A stretch of 64,000 nucleotides of DNA from JABDLO01 sp035327565 (GTDB lineage Bacteria; Bacteroidota; Bacteroidia; Chitinophagales; Saprospiraceae), in the NCBI GenBank assembly GCA_035327565.1, contig DAOLDB010000001.1, positions 62,001 through 126,000 of the forward strand. The letters run 5' to 3'. A program made the translations under genes and the position numbers. Of this stretch, positions 8,417-18,170 are shown piece by piece. Position 1 is the stretch's first letter; each line of letters opens with the position of its first letter. A model generated the notes under the pieces. The model had not been told where the DNA came from. It was given only the letters and a program-made list of their open reading frames with translations, and did no database searches.

Positions 8417-11400
8417 ATGGGAAGATTGGACAAATCATACCGGCCATTTAAAAATATAGCTGAACTTGGAATCTTTTCATGTTTTATCATCTTCTCTTTA
8501 TGTTTGAAATCTCAACATATACTTGAATCAAAACTTGAGAGAATCATATACGGTGAAGGCGACAATTTATCTTATCCTTTCCATGCCTTTCTATCTTTCG
8601 AACATCCGGTTTCGACAGGAATTCAATATTTGAATGTAATGGCGATCAACCCCATCACAGGCATAAGTGACTGGGCAATCATCAATCTGCCTCTAGAAGC
8701 CAATGCAATGGAAAGGAGAGTATACTACAGGATGGATTTGGGATTGGTACTTTCTGAAGGGGGCTGGGAGTTTATAGAAGATTTTTTAGAAGGTGAAGGG
8801 GGTATCCCTTTAGGTATTTATTTTGGGGAATACTTTACAGAATTTTCAGACTTTAACGAATACCCGGTTTCCTGGCATTTGCATCCTGTAGATATACGCC
8901 ATCACTTTGTACCTACCGGTATGCATAGAATGTCTCATTCGGTAATTCCGAAATTTCCCTTGTTACCTTCTCCTCCGCTGATTCCTCCCATTACGGTCAT
9001 GGGTAAAACCCGTGGATGTGAAGTACCTAATGTTGATCTGGACTCTCTGGCGCATCCTGACCCGGTGACTGGGGATTTGAATTCTTGTGCACCTGCAGCC
9101 GCTGCCAATAGCCTTAAATGGCTAATGCAGGTACATCCTGAAATAGAAGATGTGGATTCATTGAGAGGCATTTTGGATACACTTAAAATGATGATGAAAA
9201 AAGACAGCAGCGGACCCAATTCATGGATAGATGTTGTCAGGGGAAAACTGGCATTCATTGATCGCCATCAACTTCCTATTCACGTAAAGTACCAGACACA
9301 TACCCCCTACCCTTCATTTACTCCAACTATTCCTTCATTTGACACTACTTATGGTCATTTTGCAAGAAATGAAACAGGTCCAACAGGCATTCCGGATTTT
9401 GATTGGATTTGCAGTGAGCTTGATAAAGGCGAAGATCTTGAAATGATTATAACCTATTGGTGTGATTCTTTAGGGATGACAACAGATGGCCGGGATACGA
9501 CTTTTCTTGTTCAGAGCACTTCACATTCTATAGTGTTGACGGGCTATTTCAAAATTGGGGATCACAGGTATCTGGTATGGAAGCATGACATCGATCAGTC
9601 TGGACCAGGAGGTACAATAGAGGAATTTGGTACCTGGTGTGTCGATTCAGTAGGATACCCTTATTTAAAAGAACTTTCAGAAACACCTGGATGCATTGCC
9701 TATCTCGGAGCAGTCATTTCAGAAAGTTATGATCCCGATGTAACGTTTGAAAGTGTAATTCCCTATGAATGGGGTTACAACCCTTTTAATAGTCCTCCGG
9801 GAGTGGAAAGGGATTCATTTGAAGCATATATCACTTTCATTTTACAGGCACATTCGCAATTTCGATTTTTAAATATAAAGGTATGTCATCCTGTGACAGG
9901 AGAAGAAATATGGATTTTAAAGAATATCCCATTACCTCCGAATTCTACAGATATTCCTGTACGAATCAAAGTAGATCTGAGGGAACTGGCAGCCGGCGAT
10001 TCTTTACCATCCTCTTTGATCTTCAAAATCAGAATTGGAAATGTTGAAAATGGCCCGGATTTTATACCCAGATCCATGATCCATGTGCCCGGCATACCTA
10101 TTCCATACCGAATTCATTTCGGAGGCAGAATTGGACCTCATCCTTTTATCCCCAGAATTCCGCGAATATTACTTCCTCCGATATTGCCTGAGGGCATGAT
10201 GCATCACCTCAGGGGATGCGAGGTTCCCAACATTGATCTGGATGGAGATTTATATCCTTTGGAACCCGATGATCCTTCAACCTCAAGCACATCAGATATA
10301 TCCGGTTGCGGCCCCGCAGCTGCTGCCAATAGTTTAAGCTGGTTGGATTCACATCATTTGGAAGATGATCCTCCATTATTTATACCATTGACATTAAGGC
10401 AAATCACGGATTCATTAAAAATACTAATGAAAACCAACCAGGATGGGCCCGGCACCTTATGGACGGATTTTATAACCGGAAAACTTGCTTTTATTGACAA
10501 ATACAAACTTCCGATCACTGTGAAATACCAGGCACATGCTACTGCTCCCGACAGCATTGAGTCTCCTATTACTGCTTATGGTTCGGTTGCAAGAAATAAA
10601 AGTCTCCCAAACCCAGAAAATGATACACTGTACTTACATCCCAACTTTGAATGGCTTGCATCAGAACTCGAAGATGATGAAGATGTCGAAATACTGTTAG
10701 GATACTATTGTGATACCATGATTGTAAATATTGATACACTTACTGGGGTCATGGATACCGTATTCAGGAGAGTCAGAACTGGAGGACACTATGTCAATGT
10801 GACCGGTTATGTAATGATTGGAGCACACAAATGGATCACATACAAACACGATGTTTATCAGGGAGGACCTGGAGGTACCCGCGCAGACAATACCCCTGAA
10901 GGATTTGAATACACTGATTTTTCTGAATGGTTAGTCGATAGTGCAGGATATGCAGAGCTGTGGAGAGAATCTTATACCCATGATTCAACTTATTGTGCTG
11001 CTTTTGTTGAAAGTGTGATAACAGAAAGCTATGATCCTGAAAAAAGCTTTTGCCCAGGTGTCGTAACCAGTACCGCCGATAACGGACCAGGAAGTCTTCG
11101 TGAGGCGATAGAGTGTGCCATGCCTGGAGATACGATTAGATTCGATGAAAGCCTATGTAGTATGGACATCATACTGCAAGACCCTATCATAATTGATAAA
11201 AATGTTGTGATTTTATTTCCCGATAATTGCACAGTAAGCCTAAAGGCAGCTGATTCTGCGATTGGGTTACTCTTAGTCACAGAAGAAGGTGATGTCACCA
11301 TATTGAACGGATCCCTTTACGCAGCAACGGACATGGAAGGAGCAGCCATATATAATGAAGGCAGGGTAGTTCTGGAAGATACCATAATACAATTTGGTGA

Positions 11401-11482
11401 GAATACCCCACTAGAGGCTTCATTGGTACACAATAAAGGAGAACTCACTATAAGAGGAAGTACAGTGATACGCGGCCAATAA
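8417..11482 (+). CDS. Large secreted protein with two C39-like cysteine-peptidase modules and a beta-helix-like tail
   Basis: A 1021-residue protein with an N-terminal hydrophobic segment (about residues 17-31), so probably exported. It contains two copies of an about 400-residue unit: a strand-rich part (NPITGISDWAIINLPL / HPVTGEEIWILKNIPLP), then GCEVPN with a conserved cysteine (C201, C601), then a papain-like block: Cys224 in NSCAPAAAANSLKWL and Cys631 in SGCGPAAAANSLSWL. His370 (SHSIVLTGY) and His791 (GHYVNVTGY) follow, each 21 residues before an aspartate in KHD (D391, D812). This Cys/His/Asp order fits C39-like peptidases. The last about 130 residues open with ADNGPGSLREAI, a CSLREA-type start of a beta-helix, but the helix is short. 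No T9SS sorting domain is visible. Substrate unknown. Confidence 0.75.
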   Translation: MGRLDKSYRPFKNIAELGIFSCFIIFSLCLKSQHILESKLERIIYGEGDNLSYPFHAFLSFEHPVSTGIQYLNVMAINPITGISDWAIINLPLEANAMERRVYYRMDLGLVLSEGGWEFIEDFLEGEGGIPLGIYFGEYFTEFSDFNEYPVSWHLHPVDIRHHFVPTGMHRMSHSVIPKFPLLPSPPLIPPITVMGKTRGCEVPNVDLDSLAHPDPVTGDLNSCAPAAAANSLKWLMQVHPEIEDVDSLRGILDTLKMMMKKDSSGPNSWIDVVRGKLAFIDRHQLPIHVKYQTHTPYPSFTPTIPSFDTTYGHFARNETGPTGIPDFDWICSELDKGEDLEMIITYWCDSLGMTTDGRDTTFLVQSTSHSIVLTGYFKIGDHRYLVWKHDIDQSGPGGTIEEFGTWCVDSVGYPYLKELSETPGCIAYLGAVISESYDPDVTFESVIPYEWGYNPFNSPPGVERDSFEAYITFILQAHSQFRFLNIKVCHPVTGEEIWILKNIPLPPNSTDIPVRIKVDLRELAAGDSLPSSLIFKIRIGNVENGPDFIPRSMIHVPGIPIPYRIHFGGRIGPHPFIPRIPRILLPPILPEGMMHHLRGCEVPNIDLDGDLYPLEPDDPSTSSTSDISGCGPAAAANSLSWLDSHHLEDDPPLFIPLTLRQITDSLKILMKTNQDGPGTLWTDFITGKLAFIDKYKLPITVKYQAHATAPDSIESPITAYGSVARNKSLPNPENDTLYLHPNFEWLASELEDDEDVEILLGYYCDTMIVNIDTLTGVMDTVFRRVRTGGHYVNVTGYVMIGAHKWITYKHDVYQGGPGGTRADNTPEGFEYTDFSEWLVDSAGYAELWRESYTHDSTYCAAFVESVITESYDPEKSFCPGVVTSTADNGPGSLREAIECAMPGDTIRFDESLCSMDIILQDPIIIDKNVVILFPDNCTVSLKAADSAIGLLLVTEEGDVTILNGSLYAATDMEGAAIYNEGRVVLEDTIIQFGENTPLEASLVHNKGELTIRGSTVIRGQ

Positions 11483-11521
11483 GCATAGCGCAATAAAAGC
11501 ATTTAAACTATTGCTTATCCA

Positions 11522-14050
11522 TCACACTTCCCGCCTGAGTACTTCCAGAGGTGATTTATTGACCACTTCCCTGCTGTTGTACATTCCGATAAACAAAACG
11601 AGAGCACTGATGACAACCAGCACCCCTGCAATAGGTGTCCATAGTACACGGTATTCAAGATCAAACACAAAACGTGCCAGCAAATAACTACTGATTAAAG
11701 CGATGACAATGCCACTTGCCGTGGAAAGGAAACCTAAAAGTGCATACTCTACAGCATTGATTTTAATAATTTGCCATTTTACAGCTCCTATGGTCCTTAG
11801 CAGAACACTTTCTCTTATCCTTTGAAATTTACTAAGGTATAAGGAACTGATCAAAACAATAAATCCAATGATAATACTGAATGCAGCCATAAACCGGATA
11901 ACATAACTCACCTTGGAAAGTACTTCATTCAAGGTGACCAGAATACTTCCCAGATCAATCACTGAAACATTGGGAAATAACCGCACTACTTCATTGCGGT
12001 ACATTGCTGTAGTTTTTGTATCAGGAGATTTTGTTACCAATACATGAAATTGTGGAGCTCTCTCCAGGACGCCTTCTGGAAACAATACCAAAAATCTCGT
12101 TTCCATTTTCCTGAAATTAATCTTTCTAACACTACCCACATAAGTTGTAATGAAAGCTCCTTGAACATTCCATACCATTTCATCACCAATATCCAAATCC
12201 AGATTCTCTGCATAACTTTCCCCTAAGGATATCCAGATTGAATCTCCGGGCTTGACCCTTCCGGTATAGCTGCCTTTCACAATCCTGTCGTCCTCAGGAA
12301 CTTCATTTCTGAAACTGACACGCGCTTCCCGGTTAGCAGCCCATCGACCCACATTTACTGTTGTATCTGCAAACCACTCCCGCTTACTTCTTCCTTTCCA
12401 CCCTTCAAGCGTCATGGTAACAATAGGTACCTGTTCAACTACCGGCATACCATACGATGCTGTAATTTCTTCCATAGTTTTTACCTGATCGCTTTCAATT
12501 CCAAATAAGATCATATTGGGTTGATTTCCGGCACCCATAGAGGCTACATTCTGTAAAATAAGACTTTGCAATACAAAAAGAGTTGTTAAAATAGCTGATC
12601 CTAAGCCGATAGACAGTATGAGAATTTGAGTCTGATTACCCGGTCTGTATAAATTACTCATTCCTTGTCGCCATATAAAGCTCCAACTTCGGGGCAAAAA
12701 TTTTCTGGCACTGCGCGAAATCATAATGGCCACTGAAAAAAGAACACCAAAAGCCAATAATAAGCTTACCGTAAAAATCAAAGATTCGACAACACTGCCC
12801 GTTATCCACCATAAAAAACCAAAAACCAATAAAACCAGTAGGGCATAAAGGATCCACACCCATATATCTTTGGAAAAATGATGTTCTTCTTCCGACCATC
12901 TCAATACATTCAGTGGGCTCACTTTACGAATACCTATCAATGGTATTAATGAAAAAATCACCGTAACACCAAGGCCCATTCCCACTCCCAATAACATGGC
13001 AGGCATTGACCATTGCATACTCACTTCAAATGGTAAGAAATCAGCCAATATGTAGGGTAAAGCCATTTGGACGGCTCCCCCGGCCAATGCTCCTGACAGT
13101 ATACTGATCAATCCAAAAATCATAATTTGGATAAAATATACCATAAAGGCTTCTCTGCTTTTCATCCCCAAACACCGCATCACTGCAATCGAATTGATCT
13201 TATTTTTCACATATATCCAAATACTGCTGGCCACACCAATACATGCTAACAGCAAAGCGATCATGGCTACCAGATTTAAAAATTGGTGTAAAGAACCAAA
13301 GGCATAGGATAGATTGTCTTTCTGATCATTTACAGTGGTGATTCCCATGGCATCATCCCTGAAAAGCGATCGATGGGCCTTTTTCCATTCATCCGCATCA
13401 AAAGTGTTGGGCAATTTGTAAAAATAACTATATTCAATCAGACTTCCGGGTTGAACTAAACCGGTCAGATCGAGCATCTTCATAGGTAAATAAACAGTAG
13501 GCGCAAATGAAGACCCCGCACCAATACTACCTAATACACTCATAAGGCGACTACTGATCTTAAAAGTATGCTGCCCAATTTTTATACTATCTCCTGGACC
13601 AAGGCCAAACTGCACCAACAATCCTTCCTCAACCATTACAGTTTGATTCTTTTGAAATTGCAAAGCATCTTCTTCAGGTCTAGTATTTAGTTTGCCATAG
13701 AAAGGAAAAACACCATCTAAAGCTTTAATTCGAACAAAATGACTTTCTCCAATTTTGGGGAAATATGCCATCGAAAACATCTGAATTTCCTGAGCTTCCC
13801 CCGTTGCAATGTTTGAGAGTTTTGCCAATAAAGTATCAGGTGCTGGTCTGTTGCCCTGAACAGACATATCAGCTCCTAACAGCGTTTTTGCCTCCATTTC
13901 AATTTCTCTCGTAAGATTATCATTGAAAGAATGAATTGCAACCATAGCAGCCACACCCAAAATGATGGAAGACATAAATAAGAATAATCTTGCCCTGTCC
14001 TTCCGGCTATCTCTCCAGGCGGTTCTTAAAAGAAAAGATAAACTGCTCAT
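11522..14050 (-). CDS. ABC transporter permease, FtsX/MacB-like (YbbP type)
   Basis: An 842-residue permease of the YbbP/FtsX type. A helix near residues 25-45 is followed by a MacB-like periplasmic domain, a three-helix FtsX unit around residues 255-375 (with MALLLACIGVASSIWIYVK), further central helices, a second periplasmic domain, and a second FtsX unit at the C-terminus (FSIIIGFIVLISSLYLS onward). It overlaps the ATPase gene by four bases and so is translated with it. As in E. coli ybbA-ybbP-tesA, the pair lies divergent from a TesA-like esterase. Such systems are thought to act on lipids or envelope substrates; the substrate is unknown. Confidence 0.87.
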   Translation of the reverse strand: MSSLSFLLRTAWRDSRKDRARLFLFMSSIILGVAAMVAIHSFNDNLTREIEMEAKTLLGADMSVQGNRPAPDTLLAKLSNIATGEAQEIQMFSMAYFPKIGESHFVRIKALDGVFPFYGKLNTRPEEDALQFQKNQTVMVEEGLLVQFGLGPGDSIKIGQHTFKISSRLMSVLGSIGAGSSFAPTVYLPMKMLDLTGLVQPGSLIEYSYFYKLPNTFDADEWKKAHRSLFRDDAMGITTVNDQKDNLSYAFGSLHQFLNLVAMIALLLACIGVASSIWIYVKNKINSIAVMRCLGMKSREAFMVYFIQIMIFGLISILSGALAGGAVQMALPYILADFLPFEVSMQWSMPAMLLGVGMGLGVTVIFSLIPLIGIRKVSPLNVLRWSEEEHHFSKDIWVWILYALLVLLVFGFLWWITGSVVESLIFTVSLLLAFGVLFSVAIMISRSARKFLPRSWSFIWRQGMSNLYRPGNQTQILILSIGLGSAILTTLFVLQSLILQNVASMGAGNQPNMILFGIESDQVKTMEEITASYGMPVVEQVPIVTMTLEGWKGRSKREWFADTTVNVGRWAANREARVSFRNEVPEDDRIVKGSYTGRVKPGDSIWISLGESYAENLDLDIGDEMVWNVQGAFITTYVGSVRKINFRKMETRFLVLFPEGVLERAPQFHVLVTKSPDTKTTAMYRNEVVRLFPNVSVIDLGSILVTLNEVLSKVSYVIRFMAAFSIIIGFIVLISSLYLSKFQRIRESVLLRTIGAVKWQIIKINAVEYALLGFLSTASGIVIALISSYLLARFVFDLEYRVLWTPIAGVLVVISALVLFIGMYNSREVVNKSPLEVLRREV

Positions 14051-14775
14051 GATTGCGAGGTTAATTTCAAAGCAATGGTACTTTGATCCGATTCTATTTT
14101 CCCACCTTTCAATCGTATGATTCTTTCTGTTTTTCCTGCCAACTCCATATTATGTGTGACGATGATCAATGTGGTGTTTTGCTCTTTATTGAGTTGGAAA
14201 AGCAACTTTTCTACCATGAGTCCTGTTTCATCATCCAGATTCCCAGTAGGTTCATCAGCAAATAAGATTTGAGGATCACCACTGAATGCACGCGCTAATG
14301 AAACCCGCTGCTGCTCTCCACCCGAAAGCTGACTGGGATAGTGATGCATTCGATTTCCCAGTCCAACACGTTCAAGTAAATGTCTGGCTTTTTTCTCTGC
14401 ATCCTTGGATCTCCTTTGAATTTCCATAGGGAGCATAGTATTCTCAAGAGCAGATAATGTGGGAAGCAATTGAAAATTCTGAAATATAAACCCGGTCTTC
14501 TGATTGCGAATCCAGGCTTTTTCATCCTCATTTAACAGGGTCAAATCCTGTCCGTCCAAATAAATTCTACCTGAACTGGGATTGTCCAATCCCGCACATA
14601 AACCCAGCAATGTAGTTTTACCACTTCCCGATGGGCCTACAATACTGCATACTTCACCGAAAGAAACTGAAAAATTAATTTGATCCAGAACACATAATTC
14701 TTTCCCCTGTGTTTCATAGATCTTGGAAATATTTTCTACAGATAATATTTTATATTGTTCTTTACTTTTCATCAT
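14047..14775 (-). CDS. ABC transporter ATP-binding protein (YbbA/LolD type)
   Basis: A canonical ABC ATPase: Walker A GPSGSGKTTLLG, Q-loop in FIFQNFQLLP, signature LSGGEQQRVSLARAF, Walker B ILFADEPTGNLDD and switch histidine in IIVTHN. The sequence is of the MacB/LolD/YbbA group that partners FtsX-type permeases, and it overlaps the permease gene by four bases. I chose ATG 14775 because it lies a few residues before the first strand; an in-frame ATG at 14814 adds 13 residues. It powers the permease encoded next to it. Confidence 0.9.
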   Translation of the reverse strand: MMKSKEQYKILSVENISKIYETQGKELCVLDQINFSVSFGEVCSIVGPSGSGKTTLLGLCAGLDNPSSGRIYLDGQDLTLLNEDEKAWIRNQKTGFIFQNFQLLPTLSALENTMLPMEIQRRSKDAEKKARHLLERVGLGNRMHHYPSQLSGGEQQRVSLARAFSGDPQILFADEPTGNLDDETGLMVEKLLFQLNKEQNTTLIIVTHNMELAGKTERIIRLKGGKIESDQSTIALKLTSQS

Positions 14776-15019
14776 AAACTTTAAGAATTGAACATTTGAT
14801 TTTTGATAAACCATAATTAATAATACATCGAGAGCAAAAGAAAATTATTAAAAAATGCATTGAATGAAGTACCAAAATTCTTACAGAAAATCAATGGCTA
14901 AAAAGACCCATCTCACATTCTGTGGAGAAGGTTGCAAACGATCTATTTGAAAACTAAAACTCCCTTTAACCAACAACCAATTGAAGGAAAGTTCGTTTAA
15001 AAGTATAAATATTAGACCA

Positions 15020-15748
15020 ATGCATGAATTGGATAGATATTTCAAGTTATATTTCTTGTTGTTGGCGACGATGTTCGGAATTCACTTTCTTTCAGGGTGT
15101 AAAACAAATCCATCAGAACCTGTTGAAACAACAGCAGGTGAAACAGATGGATCAGAAGAAATTTTTTTTAGGAGGAATGAATCAGAAGAAGCTGTAATCC
15201 TTTTTTATGGAAATAGTCTGACAGCCGGTTACGGCCTGGAAGAAGATGTTGCTTTTCCGGCGATCATCCAGGACTCTATTAATGCGCGGGGTTTGCCTTA
15301 CAGAGTAATTAATGCCGGACTGAGCGGTGAAACTACTGCAGGTGGCCGATCCCGGTTAAGCTGGGTATTACAAAACAGGGTAGATATTTTTGTTTTAGAA
15401 TTAGGAGCAAATGATATGCTTCGGGGGTTGGATTTGAACGCTACCCGCAAAAATCTGGAATCCATGATCTTTGAAGTGCGTTCATCCTGGCCAAAAGCTG
15501 TAATAATTCTTTGTGGAATGGAAGCCGCACCAAATATGGGTGCAGAATATACTAAAGCCTTTTCATCAATGTATAGAGAACTGGCGGATACCTATTCTAC
15601 CGGATATATTCCATTTTTATTGGATGGTGTTGCCGCCGTTCCTCACTTAAACCTTCCTGACCTTAAACACCCCAATGAGGAGGGACACAAATTAGTTGCT
15701 CAAAATGTCTGGAAGGTGCTGAAAATTTATCTAAATTCTGAATCCTGA
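15020..15748 (+). CDS. SGNH-hydrolase lipoprotein, arylesterase/TesA-like
   Basis: The start region has a hydrophobic segment ending in HFLSGC, a lipobox, so this is an envelope lipoprotein. SGNH blocks are all present: the serine block FYGNSLTAGYGL (the usual GDSL aspartate is Asn here, but the nucleophilic serine is kept), a glycine in block II (NAGLSGETTAGG), LGANDMLRG for block III, and DLKHPNEEGH with the catalytic Asp-His. TesA-type enzymes hydrolyse acyl esters and thioesters. It is divergent from the YbbA/YbbP-type exporter, the same arrangement as in E. coli. I chose ATG 15020; the frame could start at a TTG at 14981. Confidence 0.88.
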   Translation: MHELDRYFKLYFLLLATMFGIHFLSGCKTNPSEPVETTAGETDGSEEIFFRRNESEEAVILFYGNSLTAGYGLEEDVAFPAIIQDSINARGLPYRVINAGLSGETTAGGRSRLSWVLQNRVDIFVLELGANDMLRGLDLNATRKNLESMIFEVRSSWPKAVIILCGMEAAPNMGAEYTKAFSSMYRELADTYSTGYIPFLLDGVAAVPHLNLPDLKHPNEEGHKLVAQNVWKVLKIYLNSES

Positions 15749-15807
15749 TCAGAGCAGGTATGGTTTTTGTAATATTAAAGATATTTTTAATTTATAAATA
15801 TCTGACC

Positions 15808-16356
15808 ATGAAATATTACTACCTGTTTTTATCTGTTTTGTTCTTTGCTACCCTGGTATCTTGCAGTTCGTCCAAAAGAAATTATACATACCATGGCCCA
15901 AAGAAAAAGATAAGCAGAGAAAACCAAATTCGCCAGCTGTCACAACCCTATGACATCAGAAACGAAGTAGTAGTCAGGTCATTAAAGCATGTTGGCAGAC
16001 CATATCGTTACGGTGGAAAAACTCCTCAATCCGGTTTTGATTGTTCAGGGTTTATTTCCTACATCTTTTCAGAAGCAGGAGTGCCTCTTTCAGGTTCATC
16101 CCATGAACAAGCGACTCTTGGCATAAAGAAGGATTATGAGCAACTACAGGCCGGTGATTTAATTTTTTTTGGCAGCAAAGACAAAATCAGTCATGTATCT
16201 ATGGTTCTAAAAAATGAATCAGGTGAAATGGAAGTGATACACAGCACAACATCATCAGGTGTTCGCATTGATAATGTATCCAAATCTTCCTACTGGAAAG
16301 GTAAATTTTTGTTTGGAAGAGACATATTATATCCATTGGAATGGGCTTCAAAGTAA
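15808..16356 (+). CDS. NlpC/P60 (C40) cell-wall peptidase lipoprotein
   Basis: A lipoprotein with signal peptide and lipobox LVSC, followed by a C40 peptidase domain: catalytic cysteine in GFDCSGFISYIF, histidine in ISHVSMVL, third polar residue histidine in EVIHST. YRYGGKTP before the cysteine is typical. Such enzymes cut peptide stems of peptidoglycan, usually gamma-D-Glu-diamino-acid bonds. I chose ATG 15808 because it begins directly with the signal peptide; ATG 15760 would add 16 residues in front. It follows the esterase closely and may be co-transcribed. Confidence 0.88.
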   Translation: MKYYYLFLSVLFFATLVSCSSSKRNYTYHGPKKKISRENQIRQLSQPYDIRNEVVVRSLKHVGRPYRYGGKTPQSGFDCSGFISYIFSEAGVPLSGSSHEQATLGIKKDYEQLQAGDLIFFGSKDKISHVSMVLKNESGEMEVIHSTTSSGVRIDNVSKSSYWKGKFLFGRDILYPLEWASK

Positions 16357-16474
16357 ATAAATCCATCTTTACAGGGTTATATACTATACCTGAAATGAAA
16401 AGAGCTTGAATTTTACTTCATTTTATCATCATAATGAATATTTTTGGCCACTTGAAATCTAAAGGAAATTCAAT

Positions 16475-17047
16475 ATGATCAATATCATTTTATTTGGGCC
16501 ACCAGGATCAGGCAAAGGTACGCAGGCTAAAAACCTTGTGGATAAATTCAATCTGGTACATATCTCAACGGGTGACTTATTCAGGTATGAAATGAGTAAC
16601 AACACCCCGTTGGGCAAAAGGGCAAAAAATTTTATTGCCAATGGAGAATTGGTACCTGATGAGGTTACCATTGGAATGTTGGAAAATAAAGTCAAACAAA
16701 GCCAGGGTGCTGCAGGATTTATATTTGACGGTTACCCTCGAAATATCCCACAATCGGAAGCTTTGGATAGGATTTTGGGAGAAAACCATTATACATTATC
16801 CGGATTAATTGCATTAAAAGTGGATGAGGAAGAAATTGTCCAAAGAATTATGAACCGTGGTAAAACATCCGGTCGGAGTGATGACAATGATGATTCGGTC
16901 ATCAGACATCGCATTGGCGTCTATAATAAAGAGACAACTCCTGTGTTTGATTATTACAGCAAACAAAATAAGTCACACCTCATCAATGGGTTGGGTACGA
17001 TTGATGAGATTTTTCAGAGAATTTGTGCAGTGATAGATACTTTTTGA
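16475..17047 (+). CDS. adk: Adenylate kinase
   Basis: A 190-residue nucleoside monophosphate kinase with P-loop GPPGSGKGTQ at the N-terminus, the NMP-binding STGDLFR block, and DGYPRNIPQSEALD in the core. The LID is the short type, without zinc cysteines (RIMNRGKTSGRSDDND). It converts AMP and ATP to two ADP in the cytoplasm. The length fits the short Bacteroidota form. It is directly upstream of obg. Confidence 0.95.
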   Translation: MINIILFGPPGSGKGTQAKNLVDKFNLVHISTGDLFRYEMSNNTPLGKRAKNFIANGELVPDEVTIGMLENKVKQSQGAAGFIFDGYPRNIPQSEALDRILGENHYTLSGLIALKVDEEEIVQRIMNRGKTSGRSDDNDDSVIRHRIGVYNKETTPVFDYYSKQNKSHLINGLGTIDEIFQRICAVIDTF

Positions 17048-17088
17048 TATCCCATTTGTTTGCAATTAGCAAACTAAAATAAAAGGAA

Positions 17089-18105
17089 ATGGCTGAACAA
17101 AATTTTGTGGATTACGTGAAAATCCATTTCCGTTCAGGTCATGGGGGGGCGGGTTCAGTACATTTTTTCCGTGATAATAAAAATCCGAAAGGGGGTCCGG
17201 ATGGTGGAGATGGGGGAAGAGGAGGGAATATTATTTTAAAAGGTAATGCCCACATGTGGACCTTACTACCCCTGCGATACAGAAAACACATCATTGCAGG
17301 CGATGGTGAACCGGGAAGAGGTAGTCACTCCAGCGGAGCTTCAGGAAAGGATATAATTATTGAAGTACCGGTAGGCACTGTGCTCAAAGATGGAGATTCC
17401 GGGGCTTTTGAGCTGGAAATCACCTCTCATGGAGAATCAAAAATAGCCATGCTTGGTGGTAGAGGAGGACTTGGAAACAGTCATTTTAAGTCACCTACCC
17501 GTCAAGCCCCCAAGTTTGCTCAGCCCGGTGAACCCGGACAAGAAGGATGGAAAATTCTTGAACTTAAAATTTTAGCCGATGTGGGCCTGGTTGGTTTTCC
17601 CAATGCAGGAAAATCTACTCTTCTGGCAGCATTATCCGCTGCAAAACCTAAAATTGCAGATTATCCCTTTACCACACTCACTCCCAATCTGGGTATAGTT
17701 AACTATCATGACAATAAATCCTTTATCATGGCCGATATCCCCGGCATAATTGAGAAAGCTAGTGAAGGTAAAGGATTAGGTCTCCGTTTTTTGAGACATA
17801 TTGAACGGAATGCTGTATTGCTGTTTTTAATACCCTCTGACACCGACGAAATTATTAAGCAATATTCCATACTACTTAATGAACTTGAAAGCTACAATCC
17901 CGAACTTATTCATAAACCCAGAATGCTAGCTATTTCAAAATCAGATATCCTGGATGATGAAATGAAAGCTTTAATCAGTAAAGAAATGAAACTGAATATT
18001 CCCTGGTTGTTTATTTCAGCTGTATCCGGATTCGGACTTTCAGAGTTAAAAGATCAATTATGGAATATGTTGAATCAAGGTGACTTTAAAAATCAATCTA
18101 TATAA
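17089..18105 (+). CDS. obg: GTPase Obg/CgtA
   Basis: An N-terminal glycine-rich Obg fold (about residues 1-160, with RSGHGGAGSVHF and GGDGGRGGNIIL) is followed by a GTPase domain with G1 GFPNAGKST, G3 DIPGIIE and G4 ISKSD. Obg binds the 50S ribosomal subunit and links GTP/ppGpp levels to ribosome assembly. It ends shortly after the G domain at 338 residues, so it lacks the C-terminal OCT domain seen in some Obg proteins. It is 41 bases behind adk, so the two may form an operon. Confidence 0.95.
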   Translation: MAEQNFVDYVKIHFRSGHGGAGSVHFFRDNKNPKGGPDGGDGGRGGNIILKGNAHMWTLLPLRYRKHIIAGDGEPGRGSHSSGASGKDIIIEVPVGTVLKDGDSGAFELEITSHGESKIAMLGGRGGLGNSHFKSPTRQAPKFAQPGEPGQEGWKILELKILADVGLVGFPNAGKSTLLAALSAAKPKIADYPFTTLTPNLGIVNYHDNKSFIMADIPGIIEKASEGKGLGLRFLRHIERNAVLLFLIPSDTDEIIKQYSILLNELESYNPELIHKPRMLAISKSDILDDEMKALISKEMKLNIPWLFISAVSGFGLSELKDQLWNMLNQGDFKNQSI

Positions 18106-18170
18106 AATGTATATTTGTTTATCGGCTATTTTATGAGCACCAATGAATTCAAGTGTAAAACGTGTATCCG

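Noticed and set aside
8417..11482. The large secreted protein as a type IX secretion cargo
   Set aside because: The protein ends soon after the CSLREA-like segment and I see no C-terminal sorting domain of the T9SS type.
11482..11522. Terminator between the large secreted protein and the permease
   Set aside because: ATAAGCA and TGCTTAT pair across about 24 bases, but the stem is weak and there is no T-run.
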